From positions 1 to 64,000 of the forward strand of contig BBZO01000018.1 of assembly GCA_001304875.1 (NCBI GenBank): a stretch of DNA of 64,000 bases. The letters run 5' to 3'. Every line of letters begins with the position of its first letter. The first letter of the stretch is position 1. The DNA comes from Clostridia bacterium UC5.1-2E3. Its GTDB lineage: Bacteria; Bacillota; Clostridia; Lachnospirales; Lachnospiraceae. Under the pieces are notes generated by a model, which saw only the letters and a program-made list of their open reading frames with translations, had not been told where the DNA came from and ran no database searches. Shown here in pieces: positions 49,006-60,829 of this stretch. A program made the translations under genes and the position numbers.

Positions 49006-50023
49006 ATGATAAGAGTAGCGGTGGACGCCATGGGCGGCGATAATGCGCCCGCGGAGATCATAAAGGGAGCGGCCGAGGCCGTCCGGACGAGGAAGGATAT
49101 CCAGGTGATTCTGGTGGGGAAGGAAGATGTGATCGGAGAGCATCTGAAAAACTATTCCCTGCCGGAGGGGCAGATCGAGGTGAAGGGAGCCAGCGAGGTC
49201 ATCGAGACCGAGGAGCCCCCGGTGAACGCCATCCGGAAAAAGAAGGATTCCTCCATCGTGGTGGGCATGAACATGGTGAAGGCCGGGGAGGCGGACGCCT
49301 TCGTCTCCGCCGGAAGCTCCGGCGCCATCCTGGTGGGCGGACAGGTGATCGTGGGCCGCATCAAGGGCGTGGAACGCCCGCCCTTAGCGCCCCTCATCCC
49401 CACGGAGACCGGCGTCTCTCTGCTCATCGACTGCGGGGCCAACGTGGACGCCAGGCCGTCCCATCTGGTGCAGTTTGCCCGCATGGGAGCCATCTACATG
49501 GAGCACGTGGTGGGGATCAAAAACCCCCGCGTGGCCATCGTGAACATCGGCGCGGAGGAGGAGAAGGGCAACGCCTGGTGAAGGAGACCTTTCCGCTTTT
49601 AAAGGAGTGCACGGACATCAACTTACCGGAAGCATCGAGGCCCGTGAGATTCCCCACGGCGGGGCCGACGTCATCGTCTGCGAGGCGTTCACGGGAAATG
49701 TCATCTTAAAGCTTTACGAGGGCGTGGGAGCCACGCTGCTTTCCAAGGTGAAGGCCGGCATGATGACCAGCCTGCGCTCCAAGATCGGCGCGCTCCTGGT
49801 GAAGCCTGCGCTCAAGGAAACCCTAAAGTCCTTCGACGCCAGCCAGTACGGCGGCGCGCCGCTTCTGGGCCTTAAGGGGCTGGTGGTCAAGACCCATGGA
49901 AACTCCAAAGCGCTGGAGGTGAAAAACTCCATCATCCAGTGCGTCACCTTCAAGGAGCAGGACATCAACGGGAAAATCCAGGAGAGCCTGGGAACGGCGA
50001 AGGAGCCGCAGACAGAACAGTAA
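49006..50023 (+). CDS. plsX: phosphate acyltransferase PlsX
   Basis: Acyl-ACP:phosphate acyltransferase, first step of phosphatidic acid synthesis in Firmicutes. N-terminal MIRVAVDAMGGDNAP, GEADAFVSAGSSGAILVGG, LLIDCGANVDARPSHLVQFA, and VICEAFTGNVILKLYEG-like end are characteristic. 339 residues after two bases (near 49578 and 49625) are restored. AGGAGAG precedes the start. Leads the plsX-acpP-rnc-smc-ftsY operon. Peripheral membrane enzyme. Confidence 0.96.
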
Positions 50024-50046
50024 CGCGTGAACCGGGGGATTGGAAG

Positions 50047-50276
50047 ATGGAATTTGAAAAGCTGAGACAGATTGTGGCCGGGGTTCTTAATATGGAGGCC
50101 GGGGAAATTTCCATGGACACCAGGTTTGCGGACGATCTGGGCGCGGACTCGCTGGATATTTTCAGATTGTCATGGGCATCGAGGAGGCGTTCGATATCGA
50201 GATACCTGCCGATGCGGCGGAGAAAATCTCCACCGTCCGGGACGCCGTGAACCAGATAAAAAGCGCACGAAATTAA
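50047..50276 (+). CDS. acpP: acyl carrier protein
   Basis: 76-residue acyl carrier protein once one T near 50164 is restored (reads [20 protein letters not shown]). The phosphopantetheine serine is S35 in GADSLD. Acidic four-helix protein. Lies between plsX and rnc in the classical Firmicute order and supplies acyl-ACP to PlsX. Confidence 0.95.
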
Positions 50277-50348
50277 TATGATACATATTCAAGAGAAAGG
50301 TCGGAGCGGATCTTTCTCTTGAATGGTTTATAAGAAAAGGGGACATCT

Positions 50349-51033
50349 ATGAGAGAACTGTTTGAGGAACTGGAAAAAAGACGGGCTACCGCTTTAAGGA
50401 CAGGCACCTTCTGCACCAGGCCATGACCCACAGCTCCTACTCCAACGAGAGGCACTGGGACAAGCTGGAGTGCAACGAGCGTCTGGAGTTTCTGGGCGAC
50501 GCGGTGCTGGAGCTGGTATCCAGCGATTTCCTTTATCACAAGTATCCCGACCGCAAGGAAGGGGAGCTGACGAAGCTTCGGGCCAGCATGGTCTGCGAGC
50601 CGTCTCTGGCCTACTGTGCGAAGGACTTAAGTCTGGAGAAGTATCTGCTTCTCGGCAAAGGCGAGGAGGCCACGGGGGGACGGAACCGCCCGTCCATCAT
50701 CTCCGACGCATGGAGGCACTGATCGGCGCCATTTATCTGGACGGTGGTTTTACTAGCGCAAAAGAGTTTGTCCATCGTTTTATCTTAAATGATATCGAGG
50801 ACAAGCAGCTCTTTTTCGATAGCAAGACTATCTTGCAGGAGATGGTGCAGAGCCAGGGCGGGGAGGCGTTAAACTACGTCCTCCTGGGAGAATCCGGCCC
50901 GGACCACATGAAGCATTTTGCGGTGGCCGCGCGCATCGGAGAGCGCGAGATCGGCCGCGGCGAGGGGCGGACGAAGAAGGCGGCGGAGCAGCTGGCCGCC
51001 TACCGCGGAATCCTCAATTTAAAAGAGCAGTAG
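50349..51033 (+). CDS. rnc: ribonuclease III
   Basis: Double-strand-specific endoribonuclease, 228 residues after two repairs (A run near 50380; C near 50708). Catalytic domain with the signature ERLEFLGDAVLELVSSDFLY and the distal Asp/Glu of SDAMEALIGAIYLD; dsRNA-binding domain from about residue 155 ending in GRGEGRTKKAAEQLAAYRG. ATG 50349. Processes rRNA precursors and structured mRNAs. Seven bases before smc. Confidence 0.96.
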
Positions 51034-51040
51034 GTGACAT

Positions 51041-54000
51041 ATGTATTTAAAGAGCATAGAAGTACAGGGTTTTAAATCATTTGCCAACAAAATCGTGTTC
51101 CAGTTCCACAACGGCATCACCGGCATCGTGGGCCCCAACGGCAGCGGCAAGAGCAACGTGGCCGACGCGGTGCGCTGGGTGCTGGGCGAGCAGCGGGTGA
51201 AGCAGCTTCGCGGCGCCAGCATGCAGGACGTGATTTTTCGGGGACGGAGCTGAGGAAGCCCCAGGGATTCGCTTACGTGGCCATCACGCTGGACAACTCC
51301 GATCACCAGCTCCCCATCGAGTTCGATGAGGTGACCGTGTCCCGCCGGGTGTACCGTTCCGGTGAGAGCGAGTATAAGATCAACGGAAACGCCTGCCGCT
51401 TAAAGGACATCAACGAGCTGTTTTACGATACGGGAATCGGAAAAGAGGGCTACTCCATCATTGGACAGGGCCAGATCGACAAAATCTTAAGCGGCAAGCC
51501 GGAGGACCGGCGGGAACTCTTCGACGAGGCCGCCGGCATCGTGAAGTTCAAGCGCCGCAAGGTCATCACCCAGAAAAAGCTGGAGGACGAGAAGCAGAAC
51601 CTGGTCCGCGTAAACGACATTTTATCGGAGCTTGAAAAGCAGGTGGGGCCGTTAAAGCGCCAGTCCGAGGCGGCCAGGGAGTACCTGCGCCTGCGGGAGA
51701 GCTTAAAGACCTTTGACGTAAATCTGTTTCTTCTGGAGAGCGAGGAGGTCAGGCGCCAGCTGGAGGCCGCCGAGAAAAACGAGGCGATCGTCTCCGCCGA
51801 CCTGTCGCAGGTGAAGGAGAGCGCCGAGCAGATGAAGCGGGAGTACGACGAGATTTCCGGGCTTCTGGCAAAGCTGGAGGAATCCATCAATCAAAACCGC
51901 GAGGAGATGAACCGGGCCGACCTTTTAAAGGGCAACTTAGAAGGTCAGATCGGCGTCCTCACGGAGCAGATCAACACCGAGAGGATCAGTGCCGAGCACA
52001 TCGGAAGCCGCCTCATGGCCATCGATCGCGAGATCGGCGAACGGCAGGAAAAAAAGGCCGCCTACGAGGCCGAGAAGGAGACCCTCTCCGCCCAGCAGAG
52101 GGAGGTGGGGGGACGCCTTAAGGAGCTGCGCGAGACCCTGCGCCGCACGGAGGAGCAGATGATGCTCTTAGACCAGCGGATGGAGGACAGCAAGGCGGAT
52201 ATCATCCGCGCGCTCAATGAGAAGGCCGGCCTCTCTGCCAGACAGCAGCGATACGCTACACTGCTGGAGCAGGTGGATGTGCGCCGGGCGGAGGTGAGCC
52301 AGAAGCTCTTGCATTTCAAGAGCGACGAGTCCGTGTGGGATGAAAAGATCGGGGCAGAGGCCCTGCGCCTCACGGAGGTGGAAGATCAGCTGCGCGCCGT
52401 GGAGAAGGAGGAGTCTGAAACGGTTCTTAAGCGCCAGGCCTCCGAGGAGGAGCTGCGCCGCTTAAACAGAAATCTGTCAAACGCCCAGCAGGACTACCAC
52501 ACCAGCCAGACGAAGCTGGAATCCCTGCGGAACTTAGCCGAGCGCTACGAGGCTACGGCGGCAGCATCCGCCGGGTCATGGAGGCCAGGGACCGGATCTA
52601 CGGGATTCACGGCGTGGTGGCCGATCTGATCACCGTGCAGAAGAAGTACGAGGTGGCCATCGAGACGGCCCTCGCGGCAGCATCCAGAACATCGTCACCG
52701 ACACGGAGCAGACCGCCAAGCAGTTAATCGAATATTTAAAGAAAAACCGTTTCGGGCGGGCCACGTTCCTGCCCCTCACGAGCATTGGAAATAAGAGCAC
52801 CTTCAGCCAGGAGCGGGCGTTAAAGGAGCCGGGCGTCCTGGGGCTTGCCAACACGCTGGTGGAGACAAAGCCGGAGTACGAGGGGCTTATGAAATACCTG
52901 CTGGGCCGCGTGGTGGTGGCGGACAATATCGACCACGCCATCGCCCTGGCGAAGAAATACCAGTATTCCCTGCGGATCGTCACGCTGGAGGGCGAGCTTT
53001 TAAATGCCGGCGGCTCCATGACCGGAGGCGCGTTTAAAAACAGCAGCAACCTCCTGGGACGCAAGCGGGAGATCGAGGACCTGGAGGAGAGGTGCAAAAA
53101 GATCCTCGTCCAGGTGGAGGAGATCCAGAAGGAGTTAAACGCCTGCGAAACCTCTCTGGAGGAGCAGAAGAGCCGCATTGAGGAGCTGGCGTCCTTAAAA
53201 CAGCAGATTTACCTGGAGCAGAACACGCTGCAGCTGAACATCCGCCAGATGGAGGAGAAAAAGGCGGAGATCAGCCAGTCCTCCGAGGATCTGGTGATGG
53301 AAAACGGGCAGCTGGAGGAACAGCTCCGCGATATCCATGACAGCCAGGAGAGGCTGAAAGCCGAGGCCGTGGAGCTGGAGGAGTTAAACGACAGGAAAAA
53401 CCGGGAGATCGAGGAATGGTCCTGGGAGTCCGACCAGCTGAAGGAGCGCCGCGGGGAGCTTCTCGAGAAGGTTTCCGCCGTGCAGCTGGAGGAGTCGGAG
53501 GCCTCGCAGAAGGTTCACTTCATGGACGAGAACATCAGCCGCGTGGACGAGGAGATCGGGAAGCTTTCGGAGGAGTCCGAGGGGCTTAAAAACGGCACCG
53601 GCGACAGCGACAGGATCATAAACGAGAAGCTTTCTGAGATCGAGAACTTAAAGGGCCTCATCGGGAACGCCGCCGCCCAGTCGGAAGCGCTGGCCCTGCA
53701 GGTGAGAGAGCAGACGGAGAGCCGGGAGGCTCATCTGGCCAGCCAGAAGGAGTTTTTTGAGAAGCGGGAGGAGGCCGCGGGCCGCATGGGACTTCTGGAT
53801 AAGGAGCTTTTCAGGCTTCAGAGCCAGAAGGAGAAACTTTCCGAGCGTCTGGAGAGCCAGTCGGCCTACATGTGGAGCGAGTATGAGATCACCTACAGCG
53901 ACGCCGAGAGCCTTAGGGATCCGCTCCTTTCATCCGTCCCCGAATTAAAGCGGCAGATCGGCGGCTTAAAGCAGCAGATCAAGGCGCTGGGGAACGTCAA

Positions 54001-54598
54001 CGTGAACGCCATCGAGGACTACAAGGAGATTTCCGGGCGGTACGAGTTTATGAAGACCCAGCACGACGATCTGGTGAAGGCGGAGGAGACGCTTTTAAAG
54101 ATCATCGAGGAGCTGGACACCGGCATGCGGCGGCAGTTTGAGGAGAAATTTAAGGAGATCCGCCGGGAGTTTGACAAGGTGTTCAAGGAGCTCTTCGGAG
54201 GCGGACACGGCACGCTGGAGCTGATGGAGGACGAGGACATCCTGGAGGCCGGCATTCAGATCATTTCCCAGCCGCCGGGCAAGAAGCTGCAGAACATGAT
54301 GCAGCTGTCGGGCGGCGAGAAGGCGCTGACGGCCATCGCGCTTTTATTCGCCATACAGAACTTAAAGCCGTCCCCGTTCTGCCTTCTGGACGAGATCGAG
54401 GCCGCGCTGGACGATTCCAACGTGGATCGTTTTGCCGGATATCTCCACAAGCTGACGGCCAACACACAGTTTATTGTCATCACGCACAGAAGAGGCACCA
54501 TGGTGGCGTCCGACCGGCTCTACGGTATCACCATGCAGGAGAAGGGCGTCTCCACCCTGGTGTCCGTCAATCTGATAGAAAATGAGTTAGATCAATAG
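51041..54598 (+). CDS. smc: chromosome segregation ATPase SMC
   Basis: Structural maintenance of chromosomes protein, 1186 residues after three missing bases (near 51236 T, 52562 G, 52676 G) are restored. Head: [20 protein letters not shown] and Walker [10 protein letters not shown]; long coiled coils from about residue 165 to 500 and 680 to 1000; hinge around 500-680 including [20 protein letters not shown] and [11 protein letters not shown]-terminal head with signature [18 protein letters not shown], Walker [16 protein letters not shown] and VITHRRGTM. Works with ScpAB to condense and separate chromosomes. Operonic between rnc and ftsY. Confidence 0.97.
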
Positions 54599-54609
54599 GA
54601 GGGAAGCAT

Positions 54610-55540
54610 ATGAGTGGATTTTTTGGCCGTCTGGTACAGGGCCTTACAAAGACCAGAGAGACCATTGTGGCGGGAATCGATTCGATTTTCAGCGGATTTT
54701 CCGCCATCGACGACGATTTTTACGAGGAGATCGAGGAGACTCTGATCATGGGAGATCTGGGAATCCAGACTACCATGTCCATCGTGGAAAAGCTGAGAGC
54801 GCAGGTGAAGGAGCAGCACATCACCGATCCGGTGCAGTGCAAGGAGCTTCTGGTTAAGAGCATTAAGGAACAGATGGATCTGGCGAGAACGCCTACGAGT
54901 TCGAGAACCGCAAGTCCGTGGTGCTGGTGATCGGCGTCAACGGAGTGGGAAAGACCACCTCCGTCGGCAAGCTGGCCGGGCAGCTGAAGGACATGAATAA
55001 AAAGGTGCTATTAGCCGCAGCCGACACCTTCCGCGCGGCGGCCACCCCGCAGCTCACCGAGTGGGCCAACCGGGCGGGAGTGGATATCATCTCCCAGCAG
55101 GAGGGCTCCGACCCGGCGGCGGTCATCTACGACGCGTCTGCGCAGCCAAATCCAGAAACTGCGACGTTCTGATCTGCGACACCGCAGGCCGGCTTCACAA
55201 CAAGAAAAATCTGATGGAGGAGCTTAAGAAAATCAACCGCATCATCGACCGGGAGTACCCGGAGGCCTACCGGGAGACCCTGGTGGTCTTAGACGGTACC
55301 ACCGGGCAGAATGCCCTGGCCCAGGCCCGGCAGTTCATGGAGGTGGCGGATATCACCGGAATCATTCTGACGAAGCTGGACGGCACTGCCAAGGGCGGCA
55401 TCGCCGTGGCGATCCAGTCGGAGCTTGGAATCCCTGTGAAATACGTGGGCATCGGCGAGAAGATCGACGATCTTCAGAAGTTCGACGCCGACGATTTTGT
55501 AAATGCATTATTCAACGTAAAAGAGAAAGGCGAGGCGTAA
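54610..55540 (+). CDS. ftsY: signal recognition particle receptor FtsY
   Basis: SRP receptor GTPase, 310 residues after repair near 54886 and 55142. Short N domain ([20 protein letters not shown]), then G domain: [16 protein letters not shown] (G1), [31 protein letters not shown] (G3), [15 protein letters not shown] (G4) and [13 protein letters not shown]. The acidic A domain seen in Enterobacteria is absent, usual for Firmicutes. Twelve bases after smc and three before ilvA, so the operon probably continues. Confidence 0.96.
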
Positions 55541-55543
55541 GAG

Positions 55544-56765
55544 ATGTTGACATTAGAGAAATTTGAGGAAGCCTACGAGGAGGTCCGCAAGATCACCTCG
55601 GAGACCAAGCTGGTCTACAGCGAGTATTTTTCCGACATGACGGGAAACAAGGTTTATTTTAAGCCGGAGAACATGCAGTACACCGGGGCCTACAAGGTCC
55701 GCGGCGCCTACTATAAAATCAGCACGCTGACGGAGGAGGAGAAGGAGAAGGGACTGATCACTGCCTCCGCGGGCAACCACGCCCAGGGCGTGGCCTACGC
55801 GGCCAAGCTGGCGGGCATCAAGGCCACGGTGGTGATGCCCACCTCCACGCCGCTCATCAAGGTGAACCGCACCAAGGGCTACGGGGCCGAGGTGGTGCTG
55901 GAGGGCGACGTGTTCGACGAGTCCCTGGCCCACGCGCTCAAGCTGGCTGAGGAGCACGGCTACACCTTCGTCCACCCGTTCAACGATCTGGACGTGGCCA
56001 CCGGACAGGGGACCATCGCCATGGAGATCATCAAGGAGCTGCCCACCGTGGACTACATCCTGGTTCCCATCGGCGGCGGCGGCCTCTGCACCGGCGTCTC
56101 CACGCTGGCAAAGCTCTTAAACCCGAAGATCAAGGTCATCGGCGTGGAGCCCGCGGGAGCAACTGTATGCAGGAGTCCATCAAACAGGGGAAGATCGTCA
56201 CCCTTCCCACGGTCAACACCATCGCCGACGGCACGGCGGTCAAGACCCCCGGCGACCTTCTGTTCCCCTACATCCAGGAGAACGTGGACGACATCATCAC
56301 CATCGAGGACTCGGAGCTCATCGTGGCCTTCCTGGACATGGTGGAGAACCACAAGATGATCGTTGAGAACTCCGGCCTTCTGACCGTGGCCGCCTTAAAG
56401 CACTTAAACGTGGAGAAGAAAAAGATTGTGTCCATCTTAAGCGGCGGCAACATGGATGTCATCACCATGGCTCCATCGTCCAGCACGGACTGATCCAGAG
56501 AGACCGCGTGTTCACAGTGTCCGTCCTTCTGCCTGACAAGCCCGGCGAGCTGGCCAAGGTGGCCACGCTGCTGGCCGCTGAGCACGCCAACGTCATCAAG
56601 CTGGAGCACAACCAGTTTATCAGCATCAACCGCAACGCGGCTGTGGAGCTTCGCATCACCATCGAGGCCTTCGGCACGGAGCACAAGGAGGCCATCGTGA
56701 AGGCGCTGAACGCCGGCGGCTACCGCCCAAAGCTGGTGAAGTCCAAGGGCGTCTACAGCGATTAA
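55544..56765 (+). CDS. ilvA: threonine ammonia-lyase with ACT domain
   Basis: PLP-dependent threonine (serine) dehydratase, 407 residues after restoring one A near 56161 and one T near 56470. PLP lysine in GAYKVRGAYYKIS, SAGNHAQGVAYAA, tetraglycine phosphate loop PIGGGGLCTG, and a C-terminal ACT domain from about residue 325 (VFTVSVLLPDKPGELAKVAT). A single ACT domain and this length fit the catabolic/short biosynthetic type found in clostridia. Converts threonine to 2-oxobutyrate and ammonia. Three bases after ftsY; with nearby thrS and a serine/threonine symporter, it forms a threonine-related neighbourhood. Confidence 0.93.
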
Positions 56766-56810
56766 TGGTCTGCAGGCGGGATTCGCCTGTGGGTGGGGTA
56801 CAAATGAGTT

Positions 56811-58065
56811 ATGAAATGGTATGAGGAAACGTTTCCCATTGAGAAAAATATCGATTATTTTTTCAAGTGGACGGTTATTTCCTGTCTGATCGGCATTGTG
56901 GTCGGCCTCATAGGGACGGCCTCGGAAAGGGTGTCATATGGCGTCCGGCTTCTGGCGGAACAACCACTGGACCCTCTTTCTGATGCCGCTTTCCGGCCTG
57001 GTCATCGTGGGGCTCTATAAGCTGTTCCGGGAGGAGAAAAACGGCGGGACCAACACGGTGCTGGCGGCCATCTCCTCCAACGAGGAGATCACGGTGGCCA
57101 CGGCTCCGCTGATCTTTGCGTCCACGATTTTAAGCCATCTGGTCAGCGCCTCCGTGGGCCGCGAGGGAGCGGCCCTGCAGCTGGGCGGAAGTCTGGGGAA
57201 TATCATCGGAAAGATAATGCGGCTGGATGAAAAGGATAAAAAGATTGCGGTGATGTGCGGCATGAGCGCCTGCTTCGCGGCCCTGTTCGGGACGCCTCTG
57301 GCGGCGGGAATCTTCTCGCTGGAGGTCATAAGCATCGGCATCATGTACTACGCGGCGCTGGTTCCCTGCCTGTTCTCTGCCTTCATCGGGGCGGGGATTG
57401 CGAAGGAGCTGGGGCTGCACCCGGAGCACTTCGAGATCGGACTGGTCCCGGAATTTGACCTGGGCGGCGCGGGGCTTTCCATTGTCCTCGGCATTTTCTG
57501 CGCGGGGGTGGGCGTGGTTCTCTGCATCTGCCTCCACAGGAGCGGGCATTTTTTCAAGGAGAAATTTAAAAACCGGTGGTCCGGGTGTTGGCGGGGAGCG
57601 CGGTCTTTATTGTGCTGACGCTGATCTTTCACGAGAGATATTACAACGGAAGCGGTCTGACGCTGATCGAGGCCTGCTTTGCGGGGGAGGACATTCCCCA
57701 CTACGCGTTTTTCATGAAAATCGTATTCACGGCCGTCGCTCTGGGGGCCGGCTTCAAGGGGGGAGAGATCGTTCCCACCCTCTGCATCGGCGCCACCTTC
57801 GCTACGCCATGTCCGTGCTGATGGAGGAGCCCGCAGGCTCTGCATCGCGGTCTGCATGGTCTGCCTGTTTGTCAGCGTGACCAACTGTCCCATGTCCACG
57901 GTGTTTCTGGCATTTGAGCTTTTTGGATATGAGGCCATGCCGTATTTTGTGCTCTCGATTGCCATCTGCTTCACCCTGTCGGGCTACTACAGTCTCTATT
58001 CCACACAGAAATTCGTTTATTCCAAGACAAAGACGGAATACATAAACAGGCACACGAACGAGTAA
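56811..58065 (+). CDS. CLC-family antiporter, fluoride (CLC-F) type
   Basis: Chloride-channel-family protein, 419 residues after five missing bases (near 56915, 56935, 57575, 57798, 57832). Helix-D/F region SVGREGAALQLGGS has the gating Glu but no Pro after GREG, and the C-terminal motif reads GFKGGEIVPTLCIGATFG in place of the chloride-type GGIFAP. Both are features of the CLC-F branch, which exports fluoride in exchange for protons. No cytoplasmic CBS domains. TNCPMSTVFLAFELFG is the penultimate signature. Assignment to fluoride is by these motifs only; no fluoride riboswitch fits in the 45-bp gap upstream. Confidence 0.8.
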
Positions 58066-58087
58066 CGTTCGTGTGCCTGTCTGTTTT
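58046..58087. terminator. bidirectional terminator overlapping clc stop
   Basis: ACAGGCACACGAACG (58046-58060), AGTAA, CGTTCGTGTGCCTGT (58066-58080), then CTGTTTT. The perfect 15-bp stem encodes the last five residues of the CLC protein, and the stop TAA is in the loop. It serves both this gene and the convergent sstT. Confidence 0.9.
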
Positions 58088-58101
58088 ACAGGGACGTTTC
58101 T

Positions 58102-59312
58102 TTACGCATTCTCTTTCCGCCTGCGGGAAAGCTCTGCCACCGCGGTGTAGAGCACGTCGGTGGAGGAGTTGATGGCGGTCTCGCAGGAGTCCTGGATGAC
58201 GCCCACGATGAAGCCGACGCCCACCACCTGCATGGCGATATCATTGGAGATGCCGAACAGGCTGCAGGCCAGCGGCACCAGTAAAAGCGATCCGCCGGCC
58301 ACGCCGGAAGCGCCGCAGGCGCTGACGGCCGACAGCACGCTTAAGATCAGTGCGGAGGCGAAGTCCACCTCGATGCCCAGGGTGTTGGCTGCCGCCAGGG
58401 CCAGGATGGAGATCGTGACGGCGGCGCCGCCCATGTTGATGGTGGATCCTAAGGGGATGGATACCGCGTAGGTATCCTCGTCCAGTCCAAGCTCCTCGCA
58501 CAGCTTCATGTTCACCGGGATGTTGGCTGCGGAGCTGCGGGTAAAGAAGGCGGTGATTCCGCTGTCCTTTAAACATTTTAACACCAGCGGGTAGGGATTT
58601 TTACGGATCCCGATAAAGGTGATGACCGGGTTGACCACAAATGCCACAAACGCCATGCTTCCCACCAGCAGAAGAATCAGTTTCCGTAGCTGATCAAGGA
58701 CTGGAGGCCCTGCTGGGAGATGGTGGTGAACACCAGGCCCAGAATACCGAAGGGCGCGCAGCTGATCACCCACTGGACGATCTGGGAGAGGGCGCCGGCG
58801 ATGGCCTCGATGCCGTCCTTCACATGGTCGGGCGCTTTCCTGAGCGCCAGGCCTAAAAGCACCGCCCAGGCCAGGATTCCGATGTAGTTGGCATTTGCCA
58901 CGGCGCTCACCGGGTTGGCCACCAGATTCATCATCAGTGTGTGAAGCACTTCCCCGATGCCTCCGGGAGGCGCCATGTCAGAGGTTCCCTCCGCCAGCGT
59001 CAGCGTGATGGGGAAGAGGAAGCTGGCGACCACCGCCACGCACCCGGCCACAAAGGTGCCCAGAAGGTACAGCGCAATGATACGTTTCATATTGTTCTGC
59101 TTGCCCTCCTGATGCCGGGAGAGTGCTCCCATCACCAGAAACAGCACTAAAAGCGGAGCTACCGCTTTGAGGGCCCCCACAAACAGATCGCCAAGCACCG
59201 ACAAAACGGTGGCCTGCGGGGCCGCAAGGCCCAGAAGGATACCCACAGCGAGGCCGCAGACAATCCGCTTCACCAGGCTGATTTTGTTCCATTTTCTCAC
59301 AAGTTCTCTCAT
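58102..59312 (-). CDS. sstT: serine/threonine:Na+ symporter SstT
   Basis: Dicarboxylate/amino acid:cation symporter family member of the SstT type, 403 residues after one G is restored near 58683. N-terminal [20 protein letters not shown] and [20 protein letters not shown], the re-entrant loop [20 protein letters not shown], then [20 protein letters not shown] and [23 protein letters not shown] 59312 is chosen over the upstream ATG 59324, which would overlap its own ribosome site. 19 bp after agcS, so they form an operon. Imports serine and threonine with sodium. Confidence 0.92.
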
Positions 59313-59331
59313 GTGTCTCACCATTCCTTGT

Positions 59332-60702
59332 TTATTTTTTGAAATACCGCTTCGTCTCCGCGGCGGTCACGCCCGACAGGGCCAGGAGCGCCACCAGGTT
59401 GGGAATCGCCATCATGCCGTTTAAGGTGTCCGAGATATCCCACACCAGCGTTCCGTTTCCCGTAGCTCCCACCACGCAGACGGCGATGAAGACGATTTTA
59501 AACAGAACGAGTACCGCTTTGTTTCCCTTGAACAGATAGGACCAGCACTGCTCGCCGTAGTAGCTCCAGCCGAGAATCGTGGAGAGGGCGAAGAACAGAA
59601 GGCTGATCTGGATCACGGTGCCGCCCAGGGTGCCCGGCAGAATCGTGTTGAAGGCCGCCACGGCCGCCGCGCCCTTCGAGGTGAAGGCGTCGAGACCGCC
59701 CTCCGCGTTCAGCACGCCGGAGAGAATGACTGCCAGGGCCGTGATGGTACAGATGATGATGGTGTCGATGAACACCTCAAACACACCCCACATGCCCTGC
59801 TCCACAGGATCCTCCGTGGACGCCGCCGCGTGGGCCATGGGAGCGGAGCCGAGACCTGCCTCGTTGGAGAAGACGCCGCGGGCAAAGCCCTGCCGCATGG
59901 CGACCATGATGGCGTAGCCGAAGGCGCCGCCGCCCACCGCCTCAAAACTGAAAGCGCTCTTCACGATCAGCACAAGCGCGGCCGGGATCTCCGTGATACG
60001 CAGGGCGATCACTCCCACGCCGGCCAGTATATAGAAGATGGCCATGAAGGGAACCAGATAGGAGGTCACCTGTCCGATGCGCTTCACGCCGCCCAGCAGC
60101 ACGATGGCCACGAGAACGGCCAGACCGATGCCGGTGTAGAGCGGCGGGATGCCAAGCAGCCCTTCCATGGCTCCGGCGATCTCATTTCCCTGCGAGATGT
60201 TGCCGATGCCGAAGCAGGCGAAGCCCGCGATGAGCGCGAAGGCCATCGCCAGCCATTTTATGTGCAGGCCCTTCTCAATGTAATACATGGGGCCGCCGCA
60301 GTGGGTGCCGTCCTGGGACACCTGGCGGTATCTGAGGGCCAGCGTGATCTCGGAATATTTGGTGACCATCCCGAAGAAGGCTGCGAACCACATCCAGAAG
60401 ACCGCGCCGGGGCCGCCGGTGAAAATGGCTCCCGTGACGCCGGCGATGTTGCCGGTTCCCACGGTTCCTGCCAGGGCCGTGGTCACTGCCTGGAACGGAG
60501 ATAAGTTGTTCCCGTGGTCCTTGTCAGATTTTCTGAAGAGGGAACCCACTGTATTTTTCATGATATAGCCGAATCTGCGTACCTGAATCCAGCCGGTGCG
60601 GAACGTGAGGAAGATACCTGTTCCGACGAGCAGTGCCAGCATGACAGGCCCCCAGACGAAGCTGTTCACCGCACTGTTAACGCTTGTGATGATTTCTAAC
60701 AT
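59332..60702 (-). CDS. alanine/glycine:Na+ symporter (AGCS family)
   Basis: Sodium:alanine symporter family protein, 456 residues, intact. Start SAVNSFVWGPVMLALLVGTG, the family block FQAVTTALAGTVGTGNIAGV, then TGGPGAVFWMWFAAFFGMVT and KYSEITLALRYR; ARGVFSNEAGLGSAPMAHAA in the second half. About 11 helices. GGGAGG precedes the ATG and a good promoter lies upstream. First gene of a two-symporter unit with sstT. Confidence 0.94.
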   Translation of the reverse strand: MLEIITSVNSAVNSFVWGPVMLALLVGTGIFLTFRTGWIQVRRFGYIMKNTVGSLFRKSDKDHGNNLSPFQAVTTALAGTVGTGNIAGVTGAIFTGGPGAVFWMWFAAFFGMVTKYSEITLALRYRQVSQDGTHCGGPMYYIEKGLHIKWLAMAFALIAGFACFGIGNISQGNEIAGAMEGLLGIPPLYTGIGLAVLVAIVLLGGVKRIGQVTSYLVPFMAIFYILAGVGVIALRITEIPAALVLIVKSAFSFEAVGGGAFGYAIMVAMRQGFARGVFSNEAGLGSAPMAHAAASTEDPVEQGMWGVFEVFIDTIIICTITALAVILSGVLNAEGGLDAFTSKGAAAVAAFNTILPGTLGGTVIQISLLFFALSTILGWSYYGEQCWSYLFKGNKAVLVLFKIVFIAVCVVGATGNGTLVWDISDTLNGMMAIPNLVALLALSGVTAAETKRYFKK

Positions 60703-60741
60703 CCCCTTTTACCTCCCGTGAAAAAAGTATAGATGCTGAAA

Positions 60742-60770
60742 ATTATACGATTAATACAGGCAAATTGCAA
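60742..60770 (-). promoter_or_regulatory. promoter of symporter operon
   Basis: On the minus strand TTGCAA (60770-60765), 17 bp, TATAAT (60747-60742), 39 bases before the AGCS start codon. Confidence 0.7.
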
Positions 60771-60829
60771 GTTTTTATGAGAACCAGGCATATAATTAAA
60801 AAACCTTATATCGGGAAAGGAAATAAAAT

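Noticed and set aside
56766-56810. Fluoride riboswitch in front of the CLC gene
   Set aside because: The 45-bp gap is too short and holds only GCGGGATTCGCCTGT, without the crcB pseudoknot core.
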